64,000 nucleotides of DNA from Rhodovarius crocodyli. Lineage in GTDB: Bacteria > Pseudomonadota > Alphaproteobacteria > Acetobacterales > Acetobacteraceae. Below the pieces are notes generated by a model. The model was not told the DNA's origin. It saw only the letters and a program-made list of their open reading frames with translations, and searched no databases. Position numbers and translations under genes: made by a program. The DNA lies in assembly GCA_945901085.1 (NCBI GenBank), contig CAMDJV010000015.1, positions 23,023 to 87,022 of the forward strand, read 5' to 3'. Below, piece by piece: positions 54,990 through 62,604 of the stretch; positions within the stretch are counted from its first letter, which is position 1; each line of letters starts with the position of its first letter.

Positions 54990-55866
54990 AATGCGCCCGC
55001 CGATCCAAAATCGTGGTCTGCGCCAGGGTGATCGCCAGGGTCAGCACCAAAAACACCATGGTGATGGCCGCGCCATAGGCCGAGCGCAGGAAGGTGAAGC
55101 CCTGCTGCACCATGGTGAAGAGCAGCACCTCGGTTGATTTCGAAGGCCCGCCCTCGGTCAGCACCTGCACCGTATCGAAGACCTGAAAGCTGCGAATGGC
55201 GGTGATCGCCACCACAAACACCAAGGCCGGCCCAAGCATGGGCCAGGTGACGCGGCGAAACCGCTCCCAGGCACCATCCGCGCCATCCATCGCCAGGGCC
55301 TCGTAAAGGTCAGGCGGAATCGCCTTCAACCCGGCCATGAAGAGCACCATGGCGAGCCCCAAATTCTGCCACACGCCAATGGCGGCCAGGGCGAAGAGCG
55401 CCGTGTCAGGGTTCTGCAACCAATCCGCCGTGGGCAGGCCGAGGCCGCGAAACACCTGGTTCACGAACCCCACCGAGGGGTGAAACATAAACTCCCACAC
55501 CAGCGCCATCGCCAGCAGGGTGGAGGCCACCGGCAGAAAATACGCAGCGCGATAAAACCCTCGCCCCCGCCCCGCACCCTCAATGGCAATCGCCGCCAGC
55601 AGCCCCAGCAACACCGTGGCCGGCACCGAGACGCCGACATAGATCACCGTGTTGCGCAGGCTGATCCAGAAGACCCGGTCATCCCATAATTCCTGGTAAT
55701 TTTCCAAGCCCGCAAAGCCGATCCGCGGCTCGCCAAAATTCCAATCGGTGAGCGAGAGCAGACCCACCGCCACCGCCGGCCCCAGCAGCATCAGCCACAT
55801 CAGGATAAAGGCAGGCAGCGCCAGCAGCGTGCCGGCAATGGCCTCGGCGCGGTGCGGATTAGCCAA
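54982..55866 (-). CDS. Ugp-type ABC permease (UgpA-like) 2
   Basis: A 294-residue permease with LSLTDWNFGEP, RNTVIYVGVSVPATVLLG, the EAA loop EALAMDGADGAWERFRRVTWP and FDTVQVLTEGGPSKS. No ATG lies at the natural position; TTG at 55866 overlaps the ATPase stop (TTGGCTAA) and gives a family-like N-terminus. An ATG 54 bases further upstream would overlap the ATPase more. It parallels the gene at 43688-44614. Confidence 0.84.
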   Translation of the reverse strand: MANPHRAEAIAGTLLALPAFILMWLMLLGPAVAVGLLSLTDWNFGEPRIGFAGLENYQELWDDRVFWISLRNTVIYVGVSVPATVLLGLLAAIAIEGAGRGRGFYRAAYFLPVASTLLAMALVWEFMFHPSVGFVNQVFRGLGLPTADWLQNPDTALFALAAIGVWQNLGLAMVLFMAGLKAIPPDLYEALAMDGADGAWERFRRVTWPMLGPALVFVVAITAIRSFQVFDTVQVLTEGGPSKSTEVLLFTMVQQGFTFLRSAYGAAITMVFLVLTLAITLAQTTILDRRAHYG

Positions 55867-56971
55867 AGGCCGGCTCCCGCCGCGCCGCCGCCAAGGGCAG
55901 CCGCGCACCATCTGGGCCAAACAGCACCGCCCGGTTTACCGCAAGGCGCAGCCCCTGCCCCACCGCCAACCCGCGCGAGGCCTCGGGCGAAAGCCGCAGC
56001 ACCGCTCCACCGGCCATGTGGCACAGCGTCTCAGCACCCAGATGCTCGATGCGCTCCAGCACCACCGGAATACCATCCGCCGCCGGCACCCAGCCCTCCG
56101 GCCGCACCCCCAGCATCACCGCGCCACGCGCCGTGCTGTGCCAGGGCAGCCGCGCATCCGAGACCACCACGGCACCATCCTCGCCGATATGCCCCGCCAG
56201 GGCATTCATCGGCGGCGAGCCGACAAAGCGGGCCACTTCGAGGCTGGCCGGCTCGTCATAAAGCTCTTGCGGCGCCGCATGCTGCAGCACCCGCCCGCCC
56301 TGCATCACCGCCACCCGGTCGGCCATCGCCATCGCCTCACCCTGGTCATGGGTAACGTAGAGCGCGGTGACGCCCAGGCGGCGCGTGAGGGCGACGATTT
56401 CGGCCCGCGCCTCGCCCCGCAACCGGGCATCGAGGTTCGACAGCGGCTCATCCATTAGAAAAGCAACCGGGTTGCGCACCATGGCTCGGGCCAGCGCCAC
56501 ACGCTGGCGCTGCCCGCCGGAGAGCTGCGCCGGCTTGCGCGCCAATAACGGCGTCAGCCCCAAAGGTGCGGCCACCGCAGCCACATCCGCAGCAATCGCC
56601 CGGCGCGCAGCACCCGAGATCATCCGCCCCAGCACGGGCACGCGCTGCCAGGCCGAAAGCCGGCGCATTTCCAGCGGCAGCGCTACATTCTGCCCAACTG
56701 TCATGTAGGGGTAGAGCGCATAGCTCTGGAACACCATCGCCAGGTCGCGGGCCTTGGGCGGCAGGGAATCGACCCGCCTATCGCCGATCAGCACCTCACC
56801 GGCATCGGCGGTCTCCAACCCGGCAAGAATGCGCAGCAGGGTAGATTTGCCGCAGCCTGAGGGGCCCAGAATGGCGAGAAACTCGCCCTCCTCCGCTACA
56901 AGCGTGACGTCGCGCAGAACCGCGGTTGCGCCAAAACTTTTTTGGATGCCGCGCAACGCAACCCCTGGCAT
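55859..56971 (-). CDS. Ugp-type ABC ATPase (UgpC/MalK-like) 2
   Basis: A 370-residue ATPase with GPSGCGKST, LSGGQRQRVALARAM, LMDEPLSNLD and VTHDQGEAM, then a TOBE-type C-terminal domain. It has the same ~25-residue insertion as its paralogue (SAWQRVPVLGRMISGAARR), supporting duplication of a whole Ugp-type module. ATG 56971 is preferred over ATG 56983. It is the first gene of the ten-gene minus-strand operon to 46768. Confidence 0.87.
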   Translation of the reverse strand: MPGVALRGIQKSFGATAVLRDVTLVAEEGEFLAILGPSGCGKSTLLRILAGLETADAGEVLIGDRRVDSLPPKARDLAMVFQSYALYPYMTVGQNVALPLEMRRLSAWQRVPVLGRMISGAARRAIAADVAAVAAPLGLTPLLARKPAQLSGGQRQRVALARAMVRNPVAFLMDEPLSNLDARLRGEARAEIVALTRRLGVTALYVTHDQGEAMAMADRVAVMQGGRVLQHAAPQELYDEPASLEVARFVGSPPMNALAGHIGEDGAVVVSDARLPWHSTARGAVMLGVRPEGWVPAADGIPVVLERIEHLGAETLCHMAGGAVLRLSPEASRGLAVGQGLRLAVNRAVLFGPDGARLPLAAARREPAFG

Positions 56972-56978
56972 GTGTCGA

Positions 56979-56996
56979 ATCACCCGTTCCTGACAG
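56979..56996 (-). promoter_or_regulatory. Weak PhoB-box-like repeat before the ten-gene operon
   Basis: CTGACAG (56990-56996) is a good half-site; ATCACCC (56979-56985), 11 nt away, matches only four of seven. It is very close to the start codon, so a PhoB role is doubtful without data. Confidence 0.2.
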
Positions 56997-57399
56997 GCGG
57001 CGAGTTAGGCCAGCGGCGTGTCACCAAAACTGCAATCGCGTGAAGCTTCAGCGACAGCCAGTGTATTGAGACTTGGCGGGCCGCACCTTTTCGAAAGTCA
57101 TCCGTAGAGCCTGTTCGGCAGCGCATGCAGCACAATTCTCGGCACGGCGGCCTCCATAGGGGCTGCTATGCGCTGGTCGCGAATACCACGCTCCAGGGAT
57201 TTCAGCAGGGCGGCCATCTCCGCTGTCGCGGCAGGTTTTCGCCCGGTATCACGCTTGACCTCCGCAATCCGCCCGGCCCTCTCACCGCATGAAGTCATTG
57301 CATCTTGCTCATCGCTGCTGTTAGACGCGAGGAGATAATCGGTCGCGTGGCCGGCGCCGGGGCGCTCTAACCCTCGGATTTCAAAGCAGGAGAGACGTG
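56997..57399. other. Divergent spacer between the phosphorus operon and the molybdenum hydroxylase
   Basis: About 400 bp holding promoters of the two divergent units. A 66-codon minus frame (57098-57298) could be a small gene or scrap, but it has no recognisable domain and I do not call it. AGGAGAG just before 57400 is the ribosome site for the next gene. Confidence 0.4.
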
Positions 57400-57861
57400 A
57401 TGGCGAAACTCAACGTCAATGGCCGCGTGGTTGAATTCGCAGTGGAGGATGATACCCCCCTGCTTTGGGCGCTGCGCGAGCATCTGGACCTCACCGGCAC
57501 CAAATATGGCTGCGGCATCGCCCAATGCGGCGCCTGCACGGTGCATGTGGATGGCGTTGCCGTGCGCTCCTGCTCGCAGCCGGTTTCGGCCTTTAATGAG
57601 GGCCAGAAGATCGTCACCATCGAGGGGCTCTCGCACAATAGCAGCCACCCCATCCAGCAGGCCTGGCTGGCGCTGGATGTGCCGCAATGCGGCTTTTGCC
57701 AATCCGGCATGATCATGGCCGCCGCCGCCCTGCTGGCCACCACCCCGCGCCCGACTGAGGAGCAGATCCGCGAGGAAGTGAACAATATCTGCCGTTGCGG
57801 CACCTATAACCGGGTCATCGCCGGCATTCAGCGCGCCGCCGGCACCGGCACGGCCGGTTGA
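57400..57861 (+). CDS. (2Fe-2S) subunit of a molybdenum hydroxylase (isoquinoline 1-oxidoreductase alpha-like)
   Basis: A 153-residue protein with two [2Fe-2S] clusters. The N-terminal plant-type ferredoxin domain has CGIAQCGAC and a later Cys in RSCSQP; the C-terminal all-alpha domain has CGFCQSGM and CRCGTYNR. It carries electrons from the molybdenum subunit encoded next. ATG 57400 with AGGAGAG upstream is preferred over GTG 57397. The spacer to the next gene is 14 bp. A two-subunit arrangement without an FAD subunit is typical of the IorAB branch. Confidence 0.88.
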   Translation: MAKLNVNGRVVEFAVEDDTPLLWALREHLDLTGTKYGCGIAQCGACTVHVDGVAVRSCSQPVSAFNEGQKIVTIEGLSHNSSHPIQQAWLALDVPQCGFCQSGMIMAAAALLATTPRPTEEQIREEVNNICRCGTYNRVIAGIQRAAGTGTAG

Positions 57862-57875
57862 GAGGGAGAGAGACC

Positions 57876-60059
57876 ATGAACGCCATCACCCGCCGCGCCG
57901 CCCTGGCCACTGCCGCCATGGGCGCCTTCACCTTTGGCTTCCGCATCCCCGCCCCTGGCGAGGCTGCCGCCCAAAGCGCCGCCACGCCCGAGGTCAATGC
58001 CTGGGTCGTCGTCAAGCCTGATGACACCGTCATCATCCGCATCGCACGCTCCGAGATGGGCCAGGGCACCCTCACCGGCCTGGCGCAGATGGTGGCTGAG
58101 GAGTTGGAATGCGACTGGTCCAAAGTGACCACCGAATACCCAACGCCCGGCCAGAACCTCGCCCGCGGCCGGGTCTGGGGCAATATGTCCACCGGCGGCA
58201 GCCGCGGCATTCGTGAGAGCAATGAGTTGGTCCGCAAGGGCGGCGCCACGGCGCGCATCATGCTGGTGCAGGCTGCGGCGCAAGGCTGGGGCGTGCCAGT
58301 GGACGAATGCTCGGCGGCGAATAGCGTCATCACCCATGGCCCGAGCGGGCGCAGAGCGAGTTTCGGCAGCGTGGCGCTGGCCGCGGGCCGCCTCACGCCG
58401 CCCGCCGCCGCCGATGTGCCGCTGAAGGCCCCCTCGGCCTGGAAGCTGATCGGCCGCCCCCTCGCCCGGCTCGACACCGCGCCGAAAATCAATGGCAGCC
58501 TGATCTATGGCATGGACCTCAAGTTGCCGGGCATGCTCAATGCCGCCATCCAGGCCTGCCCGGTCTTTGGCGGCAAGGTGGCTGCGGTGGATAGTGCTGC
58601 GGCCGAGCGCATGCCCGGGGTGAAGCGGGTGCTGCGCGTGGGCGACAATGCCGTGGCCGTGGTGGCCGATACCTGGTGGCGGGCGAAGACCGCGCTCGAG
58701 AAGGTCAATATCACCTGGAATTTGGGCGAGCATGCCAATGCCTCCTCGGCCGCCTTTGCCGAGGTGATGCGCGCGGGGTTGGATGCGCCGCAGGCGGCGG
58801 TGGGCAACCGCAATGGCGACGCTGCCGCCGCCATCGCCGCCGCACCGCGCAAGGTTGAGGCCGTTTATGGCTATCCGCACCAAAACCATGCCTGCATGGA
58901 GGTGATGAACGCCACCGCAATTTGGACGGCCGAGCGCTGCGAAGTTTGGACCCCGACCCAAAATGGCGAGGCCGCGCATGCCGCCACAGCCGAGGCCGCC
59001 GGCCTGCCGCCGGCGCGCTGCGAGGTGCATAAGCTGCATCTGGGCGGCGGCTTTGGCCGGCGTGGTGCGGTGCATGACTGGGTCCGTCAGGTCGTCGATA
59101 TCGCCAAGCAAATGCCCGGCACGCCGGTGAAGCTGCTCTGGACGCGTGAGGAGGATATGGTGCAGGGCCGCTACCACCCCGTCACCATGGCCAAGCTGAC
59201 GGCGGGGTTGGATGCGCAGGGCAATATCACCGGGCTGCATATGCGGATTTCCGGCCAGTCCATCCTGGCCGGCCTCTTCCCGCAGAATATTCGTGACGGG
59301 CGTGACCCGGTGGTTTTCCAAGGGCTGAACAATGCCGGGGGCGAGGCCGATATCGGCTATGGCTTCCCGAATTTGCTGATCGACCACGCCATGCGCAACC
59401 CGCATGTGCCGCCGGGTTTCTGGCGCGGTGTGAACCTCAACCAGAACGCCTTCTATCTGGAATGCTTCATGGATGAGCTGGCGCATGCCGCCGGGAAAGA
59501 CCCGCTGGAGTATCGCCGGGCGCTGATGGCGAATTACCCGAAGCACCGGGCGGTGCTCGATGCGGTGGCGGCCAAGGTGGGCTGGGGCAGCCCGGCCGCG
59601 CCCATTGGCGGCCAGGCGGTGCATCGCGGGCTTTGCGTGACGCATGGCTTTGGCAGCTATGTGGCGGCCTGCGCCGAGGTCTCGGTGAGCGATGCGGGCG
59701 AATTGAAAATCCATCGCATCGTGGCAGCGACGGATTGCGGCTTCGCGGTCAACCCGCAGCAGATCGCAGCCCAGGTTGAGGGCAGCTTTGTCTATGGCCT
59801 CACCGCCGCGCTTTATGGCGAATGCACGGTCAAGGATGGCCGCATCGAGCAGACGAATTTCGACAGCTACCCGATGATGAAGATGGACACGATGCCCAAG
59901 GTGGAGACCATCATCAACGCCTCTGGCGGCTTCTGGGGGGGCGTGGGCGAGCCCACCATCGCCGTCGCGGCACCGGCGGTGCTCAATGCCATCTTCGCAG
60001 CCACCGGCAAGCGCATCCGGCAATTGCCGCTGCGTGATGCGGATTTGCGTCGGGCTTGA
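57876..60059 (+). CDS. Molybdopterin-binding large subunit (IorB-like, xanthine dehydrogenase family)
   Basis: A 727-residue catalytic subunit of the xanthine oxidase family with a Tat-type leader (TRRAALATAAMGAF), implying a periplasmic enzyme. Motifs: EMGQGTLTGLAQMVAEEL, HLGGGFGRRG, FWRGVNLNQN, and near the end GGVGEPTI, whose Glu is the catalytic base position. Substrate could be an N-heterocycle or an aldehyde; this cannot be told. Electrons probably leave through a c-type cytochrome; the next ORF has a haem motif. ATG 57876 follows GGGAGAGAG. Confidence 0.86.
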   Translation: MNAITRRAALATAAMGAFTFGFRIPAPGEAAAQSAATPEVNAWVVVKPDDTVIIRIARSEMGQGTLTGLAQMVAEELECDWSKVTTEYPTPGQNLARGRVWGNMSTGGSRGIRESNELVRKGGATARIMLVQAAAQGWGVPVDECSAANSVITHGPSGRRASFGSVALAAGRLTPPAAADVPLKAPSAWKLIGRPLARLDTAPKINGSLIYGMDLKLPGMLNAAIQACPVFGGKVAAVDSAAAERMPGVKRVLRVGDNAVAVVADTWWRAKTALEKVNITWNLGEHANASSAAFAEVMRAGLDAPQAAVGNRNGDAAAAIAAAPRKVEAVYGYPHQNHACMEVMNATAIWTAERCEVWTPTQNGEAAHAATAEAAGLPPARCEVHKLHLGGGFGRRGAVHDWVRQVVDIAKQMPGTPVKLLWTREEDMVQGRYHPVTMAKLTAGLDAQGNITGLHMRISGQSILAGLFPQNIRDGRDPVVFQGLNNAGGEADIGYGFPNLLIDHAMRNPHVPPGFWRGVNLNQNAFYLECFMDELAHAAGKDPLEYRRALMANYPKHRAVLDAVAAKVGWGSPAAPIGGQAVHRGLCVTHGFGSYVAACAEVSVSDAGELKIHRIVAATDCGFAVNPQQIAAQVEGSFVYGLTAALYGECTVKDGRIEQTNFDSYPMMKMDTMPKVETIINASGGFWGGVGEPTIAVAAPAVLNAIFAATGKRIRQLPLRDADLRRA

Positions 60060-60418
60060 GGCAGGCGCTTTTCCTGCCGCCGCTGCTGCTGGCGGTGGCG
60101 GCCCTGGCGGAGGTGCCGCCGCCCGGTGCCAGCACCTGCCTGGGCTGCCACTCCGCCACCCGCGCGGCACCGGCCATTCCTTCGCTGCGCGGCACGGCAC
60201 TGCCCACGCTGCGGTTGCTGAACACCTGCGACAGCCTTTTGGCGCCGGATGAGGGCATCTCCATCGCCAGCGTGTACCGGGCGGCAAATGGGCTATGGAG
60301 TGATATCCCCGGCGCGGGGGGCACCTCACCGCTTGAGGCGCCCGCGGCGGTGCGGGTGGCGGAGGCGCGCTATGCCGAGGACTGGTTCGCGAGCATCACC
60401 GCCGATGCCTTCGCTTAA
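60056..60418 (+). CDS. Chimeric ORF: FccA-like cytochrome N-terminus joined to FccB C-terminus
   Basis: A 120-residue frame. Residues 1-50 have a signal peptide and one haem site (CLGCHSATRAAPAI), like small FccA cytochromes. Residues about 52-120 (LLNTCDSLLAPDEGIS ... GGTSP ... EARYAEDWFASITADAF) align with the C-terminal flavin-binding end of the FccB at 11224-12495 (NTCYSHVGDDYGIS ... GGVSP ... EATYADSWYASITQDMF). The middle ~400 residues are absent, as after an in-frame deletion of fccA-fccB. It begins with TTG overlapping the Mo-hydroxylase stop. It may be a remnant or a working cytochrome for that hydroxylase. Confidence 0.65.
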   Translation: MRQALFLPPLLLAVAALAEVPPPGASTCLGCHSATRAAPAIPSLRGTALPTLRLLNTCDSLLAPDEGISIASVYRAANGLWSDIPGAGGTSPLEAPAAVRVAEARYAEDWFASITADAFA

Positions 60419-60824
60419 GCCCCTGGCCCTGCTGCTTGCACTGGCCGGGCCCGCCCTGGCCGAGGGGCTGGCCGAGCCGCTGACGGCGATGGAAGGTGAT
60501 GCCGGGCGGGGCCGGGCCATCATCGCCGATCGCAGCCGCGGGCTTTGCCTGCTCTGCCATTCCGGGCCATTTCCCGAGGAGCGCTTTCAGGGCAACCTCG
60601 CCCCCAGCCTGGCTGGTGTGGGTGCGAGGATGAGTGCGTCTGAGCTGCGCCTGCGCCTGGTCGATTCCCGCCGGGTGAACCCTGAGAGCATCATGCCCGC
60701 CTATCACCGCGCCGAAGGGCTGCACCGCGTGGCCCCGGCGCTGCGGGGCCGCATGCTGCTGCAGGCGCAGGAGATTGAGGATGTGCTTGCCTTCCTGCTC
60801 ACCCTGCGCGAGGAGAGCCCATGA
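60405..60824 (+). CDS. soxX: Cytochrome c SoxX
   Basis: A 139-residue secreted monohaem cytochrome. It has a signal (LLLALAGPALA), haem site CLLCHSGP, then FQGNLAPSLAGVGARM and a distal Met candidate in SIMPAYH, the SoxX pattern. With SoxA it forms the SoxXA complex that joins thiosulfate to the SoxY Cys. ATG 60405 lies inside the end of the chimeric ORF, and the longer frame upstream is rejected. It overlaps soxY by four bases. Confidence 0.88.
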   Translation: MPSLKPLALLLALAGPALAEGLAEPLTAMEGDAGRGRAIIADRSRGLCLLCHSGPFPEERFQGNLAPSLAGVGARMSASELRLRLVDSRRVNPESIMPAYHRAEGLHRVAPALRGRMLLQAQEIEDVLAFLLTLREESP

Positions 60825-61261
60825 CGCCACGCCGCCTAATCCTGGCCAGCCCTGCTCTGCTGCTGCTGCCCCCGCCCCAACCCGCAAGGGCCTCGGCTGA
60901 GGCGATGGCGGCAGCGCTGCGCGCCTTCACCGGCGGTGCTGCGGTAACGCACGGGCGCGTCACGCTTGATATTTCGCCGCTGGTGGAAAACGGCAATACC
61001 GTGCCGCTCTCCGTCATCATGCCCAGCCCCATGACCCAGGCCGAGCATGTGCGCGCCATTGCCATCTTCAATGAGCGCAACCCCCAGCCGCATGTGGTGA
61101 GCGCGCGTTTCTCGCCGCATTCCGGCCAGGCGATGCTGGCCACCAATATCCGCCTTGCCACCTCGCAGACCATTGTGGCGGTGGCCGCTTTGTCCGATGG
61201 CAGCTTCTGGTCGGATAGCGCGCAAGTGATTGTAACCCTTGCCGCATGCCTGGAGGGTTGA
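60821..61261 (+). CDS. soxY: Sulfur carrier SoxY (second copy), atypical C-terminus
   Basis: A 146-residue SoxY with signal peptide and core (NTVPLSVIMPSPM ... AEHVRAIAIFNERNP). It ends AACLEG in place of GGCGG: a Cys is kept four residues from the end, but the flexible glycines around it are replaced. It is only partly similar to the other SoxY in the window (12495-12914). soxZ follows directly. Confidence 0.87.
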   Translation: MTPRRLILASPALLLLPPPQPARASAEAMAAALRAFTGGAAVTHGRVTLDISPLVENGNTVPLSVIMPSPMTQAEHVRAIAIFNERNPQPHVVSARFSPHSGQAMLATNIRLATSQTIVAVAALSDGSFWSDSAQVIVTLAACLEG

Positions 61262-61262
61262 G

Positions 61263-61583
61263 ATGGCGCGTGTGCTGATCAATATCCCGCGCCAAATCCG
61301 CGCGGGCGAGACCTTCGCCATCCGCACCCTGATCCAGCATGGCATGGAAAGCGGCTATCGGCCCGATGGCGCGGGGGGCGTGCTGGCGCGCGACATCATC
61401 ACCAGCTTTACTGCCAGCTTTGAGGGGGAAGAGGTTTTCGGCCTCGAACTCTCACCGGCGGTGGCAGCCAATCCCTTCATCACCTTCAGCATGCGCGTGC
61501 AGGGCAGTGGCACGCTGCGGCTGCGCTGGCGGGGCGATGGCGGCTTTGACCAATCCGAGGTCAGACAGATCATCGTGACATGA
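61263..61583 (+). CDS. soxZ: SoxZ (second copy)
   Basis: A 106-residue immunoglobulin-fold partner of SoxY with GETFAIRTLIQHGMESG and NPFITFSMRV. ATG 61263 lies two bases after the soxY stop; an upstream in-frame start is inside soxY. It overlaps soxA by four bases. Confidence 0.88.
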   Translation: MARVLINIPRQIRAGETFAIRTLIQHGMESGYRPDGAGGVLARDIITSFTASFEGEEVFGLELSPAVAANPFITFSMRVQGSGTLRLRWRGDGGFDQSEVRQIIVT

Positions 61584-62338
61584 GGCATGTGCTGGCGCTG
61601 CTGCTGGCGCTGCAATGCCTGACCGCGGCATTGGCGCAGGAGCGCCGCTCGGGCTTTGACGACATGGCGCGGGAGACCCAGGCCATGCAGCGCGAGGATG
61701 CCGCCAACCCGGCCATGCTCTGGGTGGATGAGGGTGCGGCGATATGGTCGCGCCCCGCCGGCGCCCAGGGCCTCTCCTGTGCCAATTGCCACGGGGCGGC
61801 GGAGGCCTCGATGGCCGGCATTGCGGCGCGTTATCCGGCCTGGGATGAGGGCCGCTTCACGGCCATCGACCTCGCCGGGCGCATCGCGCAATGCCGCGAG
61901 CAGCGCCAGCATGCGCCGGCACTGGCGCGGGAATCGGAGGGGCTGCTGGCGCTTGCGGCCTTCATTGGGCTGCAGTCCCGCGCGATGCCGCTGGCGCCCC
62001 CCGCCGATGGCCGCCTGCAAGCCACCCGCGCCTGGGGCGAGGCGCTGTATCGCCAGCGGCGGGGGCAACTCGATCTCTCCTGCGCGCAGTGCCATGACGA
62101 CAATGCCGGACGGCGCCTGGCCGGCAGCACGATTCCACAGGCGCATCCCACCGCCTACCCGCTGTATCGGCTGGAATGGCAGGGCTTGGGCTCACTGCAA
62201 CGGCGGCTGCGGGGGTGCATGAGCGGCGTGCGCGCGGAGCCCTTCGCCTATGGCGCGGCGGAGATGATTGCCATTGAAGCCTGGCTTGCCCAGCGCGCGG
62301 CGGGGATGGCGGTGGAGACACCGGGGGTGCGGCCATGA
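61580..62338 (+). CDS. soxA: Dihaem cytochrome SoxA
   Basis: A 252-residue secreted protein with two haem sites, C67-x-x-C70-H71 (CANCH) and CAQCHDD near residue 170, and the Cys in LRGCMSGVRAEPF that carries the active-site persulfide. It forms the SoxXA complex with soxX of the same operon. No soxB or soxCD follows within the window, so complete thiosulfate oxidation would need genes elsewhere. Confidence 0.9.
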   Translation: MRHVLALLLALQCLTAALAQERRSGFDDMARETQAMQREDAANPAMLWVDEGAAIWSRPAGAQGLSCANCHGAAEASMAGIAARYPAWDEGRFTAIDLAGRIAQCREQRQHAPALARESEGLLALAAFIGLQSRAMPLAPPADGRLQATRAWGEALYRQRRGQLDLSCAQCHDDNAGRRLAGSTIPQAHPTAYPLYRLEWQGLGSLQRRLRGCMSGVRAEPFAYGAAEMIAIEAWLAQRAAGMAVETPGVRP

Positions 62339-62430
62339 TGGCGGGCCGGCGGGATGGGTCTCGGTGCTGGAGATTTTTGCTGCGAATCCAGTGCTTCAAT
62401 TGGTGAAATGCAGTCTGGGGCTTGGGGTGT

Positions 62431-62522
62431 CATCCGATCAAACGGATGAGGATGGCGGATAAACAGACGATTAGAGTTTTTGCGGTGACCCTTGCGAATG
62501 CAATAGGCCCCCAGCTGGCGAG
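62431..62522 (+). repeat. Dispersed ~100-bp intergenic repeat, copy C
   Basis: It starts CATCCGATCAAACGG, continues with GCGGATAAACAG, and has the shared core ACCCTTGCGAATGCAATAGG followed by a CTGGCGAG end, aligning with copies A (8893-8996) and B (14171-14268). The first inverted repeat is degraded here. It lies about 90 bp after soxA. Confidence 0.7.
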
Positions 62523-62604
62523 AAAATTCCAGGCTCACAAAGCGCTTGGGGGTGGGTTTGGCAGACCAAAATCATTGTGCAAGATAATGAGGACAGGCTG
62601 ATCC

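Noticed and set aside
57828..60329. 833-codon minus-strand open frame
   Set aside because: It mirrors the molybdenum hydroxylase gene, whose plus-strand product carries all expected cofactor motifs. Long antisense frames are common at this GC content.
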